Shown in pieces: positions 27,842 to 36,168 of a DNA stretch of 44,040 bases. Under the pieces are notes generated by a model. It was given only the letters and a program-made list of their open reading frames with translations, made no database searches and was not told where the DNA came from. The stretch's first letter is position 1. Each line of letters begins with the position of its first letter. Location: assembly GCA_024275995.1 (NCBI GenBank), contig JAJRYB010000021.1, forward strand, positions 1 through 44,040. The letters run 5' to 3'. This stretch comes from Planctomycetota bacterium. Lineage in GTDB: Bacteria > Planctomycetota > Phycisphaerae > SM23-33. The translations under genes were made by a program, and so were the position numbers.

Positions 27842-28978
27842 TCAATCCTGGTCGGTAATCGCCAGGAACCGTCCACCGTTTTCCCTGGCGATGGTTTGCA
27901 TGACCTTCACCGCCTCGGGATGCTGCTGGGCGACGTCTCCACCGTAAAGGTAGGTGTTTATCAATACCTTATGGTCCCTGTTGCGCGCACGGATCGCGGC
28001 AAGGACCTTTTCATTATCGGGAAACTCCCCATCGGTCAGCAGGTAAATCAGTTTGCCCGGCCTCTTGTTCGATTTATCCAGAACGTCGAAGGCGCGCAGC
28101 AGGGCCGGTATCGGATTGGTCCGTCCTCGAGTATGTATTTTCTTGAGGAACCTGGCAGCCTGGAGCTTGTATTCCCTCGTCGCCGGAACGAGCCGTCTCT
28201 GGCCAAACTCGATCGGCGGTCCTGCGGCGAACATGATGATGTGAAAATCCTGCACTTCTTTGAGCCGCGAGATCGAACGCCCCATGGCGTTACGAACGAA
28301 GTCGAACGTATCGATCATCGAACCGGACCGGTCGATCACGAAAACGACATGGTGAGCGTTTCCACCGCTGCCGTAGAAAGTACTGCGTGGACCCTTCGCG
28401 CCGCCCGTGTTCAACCCCAGGGGCGACATGTCCCCGGACGGCGTCCCCACGCCTTGAAGCGCTATCAGGCGAGGGCGTTTCGTCTTGACCGTTGTTTCCT
28501 TCTTGGAAAACTGCTTGCGGACAAGCTTCTTCTGCTGGTTCTTGAGGCTCTTGGTCTTGTTCGGGTTCATCCTGGCGCCGGGGTCGTCGGACATGAAGGC
28601 GTCCGGGATAATTACCTGTGCGGACCCCTCCTCCACCACCACTATCATCACGGCGAAAACCATGATCAGGAACAGGCCTACGTGGAAGAACAGGCTGATC
28701 ACCCATGGCATGACGTGCGCCATCGCCGTCATCACGACGTCGTCTTCGGCGTGAAGTTCGTCTTCCTGTCCGTCGGAAGCCCCTTCCGGCGCATCCATAG
28801 ACGTGGGCGCAGCGCTTCCCTGTACCGCATTGGGCGGTACTTTGGGCTGAGGCAATGACGCAAGCCCTGCCGGCACCGAAACTCTCTTGCCGCACTGGGG
28901 GCACTTCACGAGACTTCCGGGGGCTGCCTCTATGCCAAGCAGCTTTCCGCATTTTTCGCATCGAAATTCAACAGCCAT
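27842..28978 (-). CDS. zinc-ribbon, membrane-anchored VWA domain protein
   Basis: A 378-residue protein. A cytoplasmic N-terminal zinc ribbon (C7, C10, C26, C29) and linker are followed by one helix (about 91-115) and a VWA domain outside the membrane with an intact MIDAS: DRSGS (D216, S218, S220), the RGRTNP threonine and LTDGE. VWA domains bind protein ligands through a metal ion, often in multi-subunit envelope or chaperone complexes. AAGGAG eight bases before the ATG fixes the start. It is the first gene of the six-gene block that includes ExbB and two ExbDs. Confidence 0.87.
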   Translation of the reverse strand: MAVEFRCEKCGKLLGIEAAPGSLVKCPQCGKRVSVPAGLASLPQPKVPPNAVQGSAAPTSMDAPEGASDGQEDELHAEDDVVMTAMAHVMPWVISLFFHVGLFLIMVFAVMIVVVEEGSAQVIIPDAFMSDDPGARMNPNKTKSLKNQQKKLVRKQFSKKETTVKTKRPRLIALQGVGTPSGDMSPLGLNTGGAKGPRSTFYGSGGNAHHVVFVIDRSGSMIDTFDFVRNAMGRSISRLKEVQDFHIIMFAAGPPIEFGQRRLVPATREYKLQAARFLKKIHTRGRTNPIPALLRAFDVLDKSNKRPGKLIYLLTDGEFPDNEKVLAAIRARNRDHKVLINTYLYGGDVAQQHPEAVKVMQTIARENGGRFLAITDQD

Positions 28979-29040
28979 GAGTAGGCTCCTTATACTCGTA
29001 TCCACGGACACACGCAAGACCTATCCGCCGAGACAGGTAC

Positions 29041-29070
29041 ATTATACCTTATACCGTATACCGTAACGCT
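29041..29070 (-). promoter_or_regulatory. predicted promoter of the VWA-ExbB-ExbD block, with heptamer repeats
   Basis: On the minus strand, three tandem heptamers GGTATAC-GGTATAA-GGTATAA (29042-29062) end in a perfect TATAAT -10 (29041-29046). No good -35 is visible at the usual distance. The start would be near 29034, about 56 bases before the VWA ATG. The repeats could be overlapping -10 boxes or an activator site. Confidence 0.45.
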
Positions 29071-29112
29071 CACCTTTCGGTGCGCCTACGTTAAACACCC
29101 GAGGGTACGTAG
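29068..29112 (-). other. paired hairpins downstream of the zinc-ribbon mini-gene
   Basis: On the minus strand, CTACGT/ACGTAG (29086-29091 with 29107-29112) encloses an ACCC-TC-GGGT core, and the next hairpin is GCGCACC-GAAA-GGTGAGC (29068-29085) with a GNRA loop. They sit between the mini-gene and the VWA promoter and could end the upstream transcript, though there is no U tract. Confidence 0.35.
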
Positions 29113-29146
29113 TTGTGTCGTCCATTGTTTCGCAGTGCGATTTCCT

Positions 29147-29383
29147 TCATGACGCTCTCTGCCTGACGACGGCGGAGCGGGAATGGACGGTACGATGCTC
29201 CGCTGGAAGGTTCCCCTCTACGTGGGATGCTTCTTCCGGCTGGACGCCGGGCATGGGAAACCGCGCCAGTGCATCCGGCACGTCAACAACCCTGCCGCAA
29301 TGAGGACACCTTGTTTGGGTGGATTTGTCCCCGACTAACGGAACACCCCCGCCGCAACGGGTACATCGGAAGTTCGCGCTCAT
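29147..29383 (-). CDS. 78-residue zinc-ribbon protein, paralogue of the VWA protein's N-terminus
   Basis: Begins MSANFRCTRCGG and has a second CPHCG knuckle, so four cysteines bind one zinc. Its first 45 residues align with the N-terminal ribbon of the neighbouring VWA protein (same spacing and the following DVPDALARFPMP against SVPAGLASLPQP). The rest (EGNLPAEHRTVHSRSAVVRQRAS) is low in hydrophobic residues. It may be a stand-alone adaptor or the remains of a duplicated VWA gene. GGAG eight bases before the ATG at 29383 supports translation. Confidence 0.55.
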   Translation of the reverse strand: MSANFRCTRCGGGVPLVGDKSTQTRCPHCGRVVDVPDALARFPMPGVQPEEASHVEGNLPAEHRTVHSRSAVVRQRAS

Positions 29384-29700
29384 GGCCATCTCCAATCGCA
29401 GATGCCTGGTTCCGCCGGAAGGAGTTCGACCGTCCGGCCTGTCGAAACTGCCTCATCTGAACACCAGTACCGATCGGATGATGTATGAGTGCCGCCGGGC
29501 GCTTAAGGATATTTTATCGCGCCCTTCCACATTAATATAACCCGCCGCGCGGCGAAATGTTAACAGGAAACCGAACCTTTTTTTCAGAATCGCACGATCA
29601 ATACCGGCACGTGCGGATCGTCCGGAAAAACGGCTTCCTTGCAAAAGACACAGATGCGCTTTTCCTCTTGAACCGATTTAATGTATATTCCAGACACCGT
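29384..29700. other. 317-base divergent intergenic region
   Basis: No gene is supported. The region holds an AT-rich stretch and a perfect 12-bp palindrome CGCCGCGCGGCG (29543-29554) flanked by ACATT (29530-29534) and its complement AATGT (29556-29560). It lies between the minus-strand zinc-ribbon gene and the plus-strand tRNA-Leu, so it may hold promoters or an operator for both; TATATT at 29684-29689 could be a -10 for the tRNA but has no partner. Confidence 0.45.
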
Positions 29701-29782
29701 GCGAGGGTGGCGGAATTGGCAGACGCGCCAGGTTTAGGTCCTGGTCCTGAAAGGGGTGCAGGTTCGAGTCCTGTCCCTCGCA
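29701..29782 (+). tRNA. tRNA-Leu (UAG)
   Basis: A complete 82-nt class II tRNA. Acceptor GCGAGGG pairs with CCCTCGC, the discriminator is A73 as required for leucine, the anticodon arm CCAGG-TTTAGGT-CCTGG carries anticodon UAG, there is a long variable arm, and the T arm is CAGG-TTCGAGT-CCTG. CCA is not encoded. It is the only clear plus-strand gene in the right two thirds of the window. Confidence 0.96.
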
Positions 29783-29842
29783 ATCGGAGGTCGATTTTAG
29801 AACCTGTACTGTGGTAACTCCGTGCGCCGCGCGGAGCGGATT

Positions 29843-31363
29843 TCAGGCTTTGACCGCCGACGGATCGGCAGCCTTGGCTTTCTCGCCCACGCGCCTGGCG
29901 TGAAAGCTCATCAGCGAAACGTAGAAGAATCCGAACGCGAAGATCAGCAGGAACGGCGCGGTGATCGCCGATTGTATGTGTAGCAGGCTCAACGCGACGC
30001 ACCCGCTCATGTAGACGCCGAAGGCGAACTCCACGTAAGGCAGCCAGTCGCCTTTACGTTTTTTGCGCTCCGGCGCAGACTCGGAGGAAGGACGAACGCC
30101 CCCGCCGTACTTCGGCGTACGGACGAACTCGCTCTTTTTACCGAGCAGCGCCTCGATGATCGCCTTGGCATTCGAGACGCACAGGCCTACGCCAATCGCC
30201 ATCATTATGGGCATGTATTTCAGCACGACGCGCCAGTCGCCAAAGAGCACGTACTGGCTGGCGGTGTAGAATACCGCCGCCGACAGCGTCGCCAGCGTGA
30301 ATACGCCGATATCAAACGCGCCCCGCAGGAACGTTCCGCCTTCCATCGGGACGGTCTGGAGATACATAGCCGGGAACATCATGAGCACCAGCAGCAGCAT
30401 GTACAGGTGCATCGTGAAGCATGTCAGGTGGAAAAACGCCTCGACCTTGACCTTAAGAGGCGCCTTGGACAGCAGCACCTTGGGAAGCAGTTTCAGCGCG
30501 GTCTGCGCCCCGCCCTTGGTCCAGCGGAACTGCTGCGCCTTGAAGGCGTCCATTTCCGGGGGAAGTTCCGCCGGGGCCGTCAGGTCCGGAAGGAACACGA
30601 ACTTCCACCCCTTGAGCTGGGCGCGATATGACAAGTCGAGATCTTCGGTCAGCGTATCGTGCTGCCAGCCCCCTGCATCCTGAATGGCGGACGTTCGCCA
30701 CGTTCCGGCGGTACCGTTGAAACTCATGAACCGCTGGCTGCGATTGCGGGCTACGTGCTCGATGGCGAAGTGCCCATCGAGAAAAATCGCCTGCGAGCGG
30801 GTCAGGAGGCTGTCGTTGCGATTGAGATGCGCCCATCGTGTCTGGACGACGCATATTTTCGGATCGGTGAAATAGTCGATGCTGCGTTTGAGGATGTCCG
30901 GCGCGGGAATGAAGTCCGCGTCGAATATGGTGACGAACTCGCCCTTGGCGGTCTTGAGTCCGTTTTCGAGCGCCCCGGCCTTATATCCCGACCGGTCCGA
31001 ACGGTGGATGTACTCGATATCGAAGCCCTTCTCGCGGGCCTCATCGACCGCCTTCTGCGCGATCGAGCACGTTTCGTCCGTGCTGTCGTCGAGCACCTGT
31101 ATCTGGAGACGGTCCCGGGGATAGTCGATCCGGCAGGTCTCTTCGATAATCCTGAGCGCGACGTACTGCTCATTGTACATCGGCAGTTGCACCGTGACGC
31201 GGGGAGGAACGTCGAAGCGCCCCTGGAGTTTCGGAACTTTGTGACGATGGCGATAGTACAGGTACACCAGAACGTAGCGATGGAAGCCGTACAGCGACAC
31301 CATCACAAGGGCAAAGGTGTACACAACCATGAAAACGTCTTTGGCAAGCGCAGCCCAGTCCAT
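29843..31363 (-). CDS. family 2 processive glycosyltransferase, membrane-bound
   Basis: A 506-residue GT2 enzyme of the cellulose/mannan synthase-like type. An N-terminal helix (about 10-36) is followed by the catalytic domain with LDDSTDE (D92, D93), FDADF (D148, D150), TEDLD (D241) and QQFRW (277-281), the D,D,D,QxxRW set of processive beta-glycosyltransferases, and then at least five membrane helices. It would build and export a beta-linked polysaccharide. No PilZ domain, BcsB or hydrolase partner is adjacent. AAGGA six bases before the ATG at 31363 decides the start against the ATG two codons earlier. Confidence 0.87.
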   Translation of the reverse strand: MDWAALAKDVFMVVYTFALVMVSLYGFHRYVLVYLYYRHRHKVPKLQGRFDVPPRVTVQLPMYNEQYVALRIIEETCRIDYPRDRLQIQVLDDSTDETCSIAQKAVDEAREKGFDIEYIHRSDRSGYKAGALENGLKTAKGEFVTIFDADFIPAPDILKRSIDYFTDPKICVVQTRWAHLNRNDSLLTRSQAIFLDGHFAIEHVARNRSQRFMSFNGTAGTWRTSAIQDAGGWQHDTLTEDLDLSYRAQLKGWKFVFLPDLTAPAELPPEMDAFKAQQFRWTKGGAQTALKLLPKVLLSKAPLKVKVEAFFHLTCFTMHLYMLLLVLMMFPAMYLQTVPMEGGTFLRGAFDIGVFTLATLSAAVFYTASQYVLFGDWRVVLKYMPIMMAIGVGLCVSNAKAIIEALLGKKSEFVRTPKYGGGVRPSSESAPERKKRKGDWLPYVEFAFGVYMSGCVALSLLHIQSAITAPFLLIFAFGFFYVSLMSFHARRVGEKAKAADPSAVKA

Positions 31364-31496
31364 GGACATTCCTTACGGCGTCATATTCTGCGTTTTTTGC
31401 GCGCGGCGATCGCGCACATTATCCATTCGACATTCTACCGGCACATGCATGAACCGTTCAAGAGAGAGCATGCTGGAAATTCGACATGAAAGCAAG

Positions 31497-31916
31497 CTAC
31501 AGGCATCCGCGAATGGCGTCGGCGAGTTGCTCCATTCGTCCTTCGGGGTATTCGCCAGCCGGCCAGTTGAACGTAAACGCGCCTCCGGGGCTGCGGGGAA
31601 TCACGTGGAAGTGAACGTGGTCAACGACCTGCCCCGCAAGACGCCCGTTGTTCTGGAGAACGTTCACGCCTTCGCATCCTGTCGCAGAGCGAACCGCGCC
31701 GACAAGGGCGGGCAGGTGCCGCATCGTCGCGGCCAGTGCGTCGGGGGGCATCTGGTCCACGGTCGACCAGTGCGGTCGGGGAATCAGAAGGACGTGTCCC
31801 GGGGCGACGGGGCCGATATCCATAAATGCCAGCGCCGCCTCGTCTTCGAGAATTTTCGCAGAGGGAATATCCCCGGCTGCGACCTTGCAGAAAATGCAGT
31901 CCGGATCGATGTTCAT
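31497..31916 (-). CDS. HIT family protein (Hint-like nucleotide hydrolase)
   Basis: A 139-residue histidine triad protein. DCIFCKVAAGDIPSAKI at the N-terminus and the active-site HVHFHVIPR near the C-terminus are diagnostic. Family members hydrolyse nucleoside phosphoramidates or dinucleotides such as adenylylated lysine; the substrate in bacteria is usually unclear. GTGAGG before the ATG supports the start. It lies just downstream of rplQ on the same strand and may be read through from the ribosomal operon. Confidence 0.9.
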   Translation of the reverse strand: MNIDPDCIFCKVAAGDIPSAKILEDEAALAFMDIGPVAPGHVLLIPRPHWSTVDQMPPDALAATMRHLPALVGAVRSATGCEGVNVLQNNGRLAGQVVDHVHFHVIPRSPGGAFTFNWPAGEYPEGRMEQLADAIRGCL

Positions 31917-31974
31917 GCCCTCACCTCACCACGATGTCCGCGAAAAATCGCCCGAACGTTCCACCGCTGCGATG

Positions 31975-32652
31975 CTACTTTTCTTCGTCGCCTTTTTCAA
32001 CATCGGTGTCTGCGTCGGCGTCATCGCCTTCGACGGCGGTTTCCTGCTCTTCGCCGGCGTCGGCATCTGCTTCGTCGGCGATGGCAGCAACCTGTTCGCC
32101 GGAGGCTTCCGGCGTATCATTTTCGGCGGGAGTTTCGGCCTGAACGACGCCGGCTGCCTTGCGCCGCTTGGCAGCCCGGCGCTTACGGCGTCCACCACCG
32201 GCCTTTTCTTCCCCGTCCGCCGAGGCGCCTACCTCTTCGACAAGCTGCAACACCACCTGCACGCCTCCGTCGCCGATTCGGCGCTCGCTCAGACGGATGA
32301 TGCGCGTGTAACCGCCGGGGCGGTTGGCGAAGCGCGGGGCGATTTCGTCGAACAGCACGTCGATGATCGTCTTTCCGCGCTGCGACTTTTTATTCCATCG
32401 CTCGGTGTAATCGCGATCGTCATTGACCGCGTGACGAACCTGCAACAGTTGTATCGCGCGCCGGCGAGCGTGCAACGTGCCCTTTTTGGCGGTTGTGATC
32501 AGTCGCTCCACGAAACGCCGCAATTCCTTAGCCTTGGCTTCGGTGGTGCGGATCGCGCCGTGCTCGATCAGAGACGCGGCCATGTTCCGACGAAGCGCCT
32601 TGCGATGGCTCGTCGTTCTGCTTAACTGTTTTCCTGCAATGCGATGACGCAT
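31975..32652 (-). CDS. rplQ: 50S ribosomal protein L17 with acidic C-terminal extension
   Basis: The first 130 residues are ordinary L17 (MRHRIAGKQLSRTTSHRKAL, then NMAASLIEHGAIRTTEAKAKE), which lies near the peptide exit tunnel. The protein is 225 residues, nearly twice the usual length: a basic patch (RRKRRAAKRRK) is followed by about 70 residues rich in Glu, Asp and Ala without Cys or Trp. Such a tail is probably disordered and exposed on the ribosome surface. Last gene of the ribosomal cluster. Confidence 0.95.
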   Translation of the reverse strand: MRHRIAGKQLSRTTSHRKALRRNMAASLIEHGAIRTTEAKAKELRRFVERLITTAKKGTLHARRRAIQLLQVRHAVNDDRDYTERWNKKSQRGKTIIDVLFDEIAPRFANRPGGYTRIIRLSERRIGDGGVQVVLQLVEEVGASADGEEKAGGGRRKRRAAKRRKAAGVVQAETPAENDTPEASGEQVAAIADEADADAGEEQETAVEGDDADADTDVEKGDEEK

Positions 32653-32694
32653 GATTCTGCAACCTTATGTTCGGGCCGACGGCCAATTTCGTGG

Positions 32695-33714
32695 TTACTC
32701 GTCCTTGGCCTCTGCCGGTGGTTCCACGATTCTGGGCAGGTTCATTCCCAGCGACAATCCGAGATCCTGCAACTTACGTTTCACTTCGCGCAGCGAGGTC
32801 TTTCCGAAGCTGCGAATCTCCAGCAACTCGGACTCGACCATCGAGGCAAGCTGTCCGACCGTCTCGATCTTCGCCGCTTCCAGGCAATTATTCGCCCGGA
32901 CGGATAATTCCAGCTCCTGTGCGCTCATGGAGAGCTTACGCTGGAGTTCGGCGTCGACTTCGGGCTGGACCTGTTGCGCACCGGACTCCACGATCTGCTC
33001 GCCAAGCTCGAAATACTGAACGAACGGGTTCAGGTGCTTGCGAAGGATTTTGGCGGCCTCGACCATCGCCATTTCCGGGGTGATCGTACCATTGGTCCAG
33101 ATTTCCATCACCAGGCGATCGTAATTCGTACGCTGTCCGACGCGGGTGTCCTCGGTGCGGTATCGCACCCGAGTTACGGGCGAATACGACGCGTCGATGT
33201 AGATGCGCCCGATCTCCTGATCGGTATCCGGATCGATCGCGTCGTCGGCGGGCACGAAACCACGCCCGCTCTTCACCTGCATTTCCATGTCGAAGATCAC
33301 GTTGTCCGTGAGCGTCGCCAGCGTCAAGTCACCGTTGATGATCTCGATGGACGGATCGGTTTCGATCATGTCCGCCGTCACCGGTCCCTTGACCTGGCTG
33401 CGAAGGCGAAGCGTCCGTGGATCATCCGTGTGCGACTTGACCACGAGGTTCTTGACGTTCAGGATGATATCCGTAACGTCTTCCATCACGCCGGGGATCG
33501 TCGTGAACTCGTGCTCGGCGCCCTCGATTTTCACGCTCGTCACGGCAGCGCCTTCGAGACTGCTGAGAAGGATGCGCCGCAGCGCGTTTCCAACCGTCGT
33601 GCCAAATCCGCGTTCGAACGGTTCGATTACGAAACGTCCGTACGTCGGCGTGGACACCTGTTGATTGTTTACTACCCGCGTTGGCAATTCTAGGCCGCGC
33701 CACCTGATTCGCAT
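32695..33714 (-). CDS. rpoA: DNA-directed RNA polymerase subunit alpha
   Basis: A 339-residue alpha subunit. The N-terminal dimerisation and assembly domain shows PFERGFGTTVGNALRRILLSS and EGAEHEF, and the C-terminal domain, which binds UP elements and activators, has ELSVRANNCLEAAKIETVGQ and FGKTSLREVKRKL. Length and order are normal: it sits between rpsD and rplQ as in most bacteria. GGGAGG lies nine bases before the ATG. Confidence 0.97.
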   Translation of the reverse strand: MRIRWRGLELPTRVVNNQQVSTPTYGRFVIEPFERGFGTTVGNALRRILLSSLEGAAVTSVKIEGAEHEFTTIPGVMEDVTDIILNVKNLVVKSHTDDPRTLRLRSQVKGPVTADMIETDPSIEIINGDLTLATLTDNVIFDMEMQVKSGRGFVPADDAIDPDTDQEIGRIYIDASYSPVTRVRYRTEDTRVGQRTNYDRLVMEIWTNGTITPEMAMVEAAKILRKHLNPFVQYFELGEQIVESGAQQVQPEVDAELQRKLSMSAQELELSVRANNCLEAAKIETVGQLASMVESELLEIRSFGKTSLREVKRKLQDLGLSLGMNLPRIVEPPAEAKDE

Positions 33715-33772
33715 TGACCTATGCCTCCCTAAAATTCTGGCTTTAGTTTCATTGAGTCGTCTGGAAGGCGGG

Positions 33773-34393
33773 CTACCGGCCGCAGAACTCTACGATGAGT
33801 TGCTCTTCCACCGGAATCATTACATCATCCCGCGTCGGCATGGCGATGACTTCCGCCTCGAGCTTGGGCATGTCAAGTTGCAGCCAATTCTGCACGTGCG
33901 GTTCGCCCAGTTCTTCCAAACGCTGACGGATGAGATTCTTCGATTTATCGGACGGCTTGACCGATATCCTGTCACCTACACGCATGAGGTAGCTGGGAAC
34001 GTTCAACCGCCTGCCATTGACGTAAATGTGTCCGTGGGTAACCGTCTGCCTCGCCGCGGCGCGCGATTCGCCGAATCCGAGCTTGTAGACCACGTTGTCC
34101 AGCCTGCGTTCGAGAATTCTAAGCAGCGCGGCGCCGGTATCGCCCTTCTGACGCTCGGCCATGCGAAAATACCGCATGAACTGCTTGTCGCGAACGCCGT
34201 AATACCGCTTGACCTTCTGCTTCTCGCGCAGGCGCGTACCGTAATCGCTGGTCCTTCCGCGGCGCCAGTTGTGCATCCCCGGGGGATACATGCGCCTCTC
34301 GAGCTTTCCGCTCTCGGACCGCGCGCCTTTGAGCATGAGGTTCACGCCCTCGCGCCGGCTCAATCTATCTGTTGGACCCGTGTAACGTCCCAT
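33773..34393 (-). CDS. rpsD: 30S ribosomal protein S4
   Basis: A 206-residue S4 protein that nucleates assembly of the small subunit body. Central features are RLDNVVYKLGFGESRAAARQ and the S4 RNA-binding domain with GHIYVNGRRLNVPSY. The N-terminus has no zinc-binding cysteines, so this is the C-minus form. GR at the C-terminus (VEFCGR) resembles the usual VEFYSR/VEYYSR end. Confidence 0.96.
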   Translation of the reverse strand: MGRYTGPTDRLSRREGVNLMLKGARSESGKLERRMYPPGMHNWRRGRTSDYGTRLREKQKVKRYYGVRDKQFMRYFRMAERQKGDTGAALLRILERRLDNVVYKLGFGESRAAARQTVTHGHIYVNGRRLNVPSYLMRVGDRISVKPSDKSKNLIRQRLEELGEPHVQNWLQLDMPKLEAEVIAMPTRDDVMIPVEEQLIVEFCGR

Positions 34394-34430
34394 TTAATTC
34401 TGTGCTCCTTGCCCTTCTGCGCCAGAGAAC

Positions 34431-34820
34431 CTAGACCCGCCGCTTCTTGCGAGGACGGCATCCGTTGTGCGGGATGGGCGTAACGTCCTCGATCGAGAGG
34501 ATTCTCATTCCAGAAGCCTGAAGTGAGGTGATCGCACTTTCCCGTCCACTGCCCGGACCCTTGACCCGTACTTCTATCTCGACGAGGCCCATTTTCTTCG
34601 CCTTACCGGCCGCCTGCGCCGCCGCACGCTGTGCGGCAAACGGCGTACTCTTGCGAGAGCCTTTGAAACCCATCGTGCCGGCCGATTCGCTGCACAACAC
34701 GTCACCATTCATGTCCGTCATGGTGATAAGCGTGTTGTTGAACGTCGCGCGAATGTGCGCTATTCCGCGCCCGACGTTCTTTCGTATCCTCTTGCTCTTA
34801 CTTTTGCGTGCCTGGGCCAT
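34431..34820 (-). CDS. rpsK: 30S ribosomal protein S11
   Basis: A 129-residue S11 of the platform, next to the mRNA exit. Family motifs [30 protein letters not shown] and the C-terminal [18 protein letters not shown] are all present. The N-terminus is basic. It starts three bases after the rpsM stop. Confidence 0.97.
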   Translation of the reverse strand: MAQARKSKSKRIRKNVGRGIAHIRATFNNTLITMTDMNGDVLCSESAGTMGFKGSRKSTPFAAQRAAAQAAGKAKKMGLVEIEVRVKGPGSGRESAITSLQASGMRILSIEDVTPIPHNGCRPRKKRRV

Positions 34821-34823
34821 GTC

Positions 34824-35207
34824 TTACCGCATCTCCTTGACCGACTTCTTCCCGGCGACGGTCTTTCGCGGACCCTTTCGGGTACGCGCATTGGTCTTCG
34901 TGCGCTGTCCGCGAACGGGAAGCCCGCGACGGTGGCGAAACCCGCGATAGCAGGAAATATCGCGCAGACGCGCAATATGCTGCTGAACCTGGCGGCGAAG
35001 TTGACCCTCGATCACGTAATCGTTCGTCAAAATGCCACCGATCGCCGACAGCTCGCTTTCGGTCAGGTTCTTCGCGTGGATGTTCGGATCGATCTCCGCC
35101 TTCCGGCAGATCTCCACCGCGAACTTCGGTCCGATCCCGTATATGTACCTAAGCGCGATTCTCGTCGGTTTGTCGTTCGGAATGTCTACACCGGCAACAC
35201 GCGGCAT
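34824..35207 (-). CDS. rpsM: 30S ribosomal protein S13
   Basis: A 127-residue S13 of the small-subunit head. MPRVAGVDIPNDKPTRIALRY at the start and SCYRGFRHRRGLPVRGQRTKTNARTRKGPRK near the end (cut here at family-typical parts such as HRRGLPVRGQRT) are diagnostic. It lies between rpmJ and rpsK as usual. Confidence 0.97.
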   Translation of the reverse strand: MPRVAGVDIPNDKPTRIALRYIYGIGPKFAVEICRKAEIDPNIHAKNLTESELSAIGGILTNDYVIEGQLRRQVQQHIARLRDISCYRGFRHRRGLPVRGQRTKTNARTRKGPRKTVAGKKSVKEMR

Positions 35208-35228
35208 ACGCTGTTCTCCTTGATCCGG

Positions 35229-35342
35229 CTACCCTTGCCGCTGCTTGTGCTTGGGGTTCGTGCAGATCACCCGCAGCACGCCTTTTCGGCGGATAATCCT
35301 GCATTTCTCACAAATACGTTTTACTGAAGTTCTGACTTTCAT
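35229..35342 (-). CDS. rpmJ: 50S ribosomal protein L36
   Basis: A 37-residue protein: [20 protein letters not shown] and then [19 protein letters not shown]11, C14, C27 and H32 form the zinc site of the C-plus form. AAGG is placed eight bases before the ATG. The gene lies between map and rpsM, where infA is often found as well; infA is not present here, because only 43 bases separate rpmJ from map. Confidence 0.96.
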   Translation of the reverse strand: MKVRTSVKRICEKCRIIRRKGVLRVICTNPKHKQRQG

Positions 35343-35385
35343 CTCGCTACCTTGTTCCTGGGGAGAGAACGAAATCCGCTCTCTC

Positions 35386-36159
35386 TCATGCCGTCAGCAC
35401 CATCGGGCCACCGGCCGTTACCGCCACTGTATTCTCAAAATGCGCCGAAGCTTTCCGGTCATGCGTTACGACGGTCCAACCATCCGGACACAGTTCCACT
35501 GAATAGTGCCCGAGGTTCACCATCGGTTCAATCGCCAGCACCAGCCCTTCCGCAAGCTCGATATCGCACGCCAGCAACTCGCGCGACACGAAGTTCGGAA
35601 CCTTCGGATCCTCGTGCATCGAGGAGCCTATTCCATGCCCGACGAACTCACGAACCACCGCAAATCCTTCGCCTTCGACATATTCCTGCATCGCCCGCGC
35701 GACGTTACTCCACTTCTGGCCGGGCCGGCACATCCTCGTCGCCATTTCCAGCGAGTTACGAGTCACTTCCACCAGTCGCCGCACGTTCGGCGGGACATCG
35801 CCAACGAGGTACGTCTCGGCCGCATCGCCGCACCAACCGTCCAGTTCGACGCCGAAATCCACGCTGACAACGTCGCCTTCGCGAATCTTGCGCTTCGACG
35901 GAATCCCATGGACCACCTGCTCGTTCAGCGACACGCAGATATTCCCGGGGAACGGACCGGCACGACCTCGTCCGGGAACGCCTTTGAACAGGCATCGCCC
36001 GCCTTGGGCTTTGCAGAGGCGAGAAGCCTCGCCGTCCAATTCTTCAGTTGTCAAGCCGGGTGAAATCATCTCGCCCAGCCTCTCCAGCACCAGGCGGACA
36101 ACCCGTCCGGTTTTCCGCATCTTCTCGATCTTCTCCGGCGTCTTCAGGCGGACCGCCAT
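35386..36159 (-). CDS. map: methionine aminopeptidase, type I
   Basis: Removes the initiator methionine from nascent proteins. The 257-residue enzyme has the dinuclear metal ligands of the family: [19 protein letters not shown] (two Asp), [12 protein letters not shown] (His), and LAIEPM plus HFENTVAVT (two Glu). There is no N-terminal SH3 or zinc extension. It is encoded between adk and rpmJ, the common secY-adk-map order. Confidence 0.95.
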   Translation of the reverse strand: MAVRLKTPEKIEKMRKTGRVVRLVLERLGEMISPGLTTEELDGEASRLCKAQGGRCLFKGVPGRGRAGPFPGNICVSLNEQVVHGIPSKRKIREGDVVSVDFGVELDGWCGDAAETYLVGDVPPNVRRLVEVTRNSLEMATRMCRPGQKWSNVARAMQEYVEGEGFAVVREFVGHGIGSSMHEDPKVPNFVSRELLACDIELAEGLVLAIEPMVNLGHYSVELCPDGWTVVTHDRKASAHFENTVAVTAGGPMVLTA

Positions 36160-36168
36160 GATCGCACC

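Noticed and set aside
29782-29798. Possible terminator after tRNA-Leu
   Set aside because: The stem (AATCG/CGATT) is only five base pairs, includes the discriminator base, and only four T follow.
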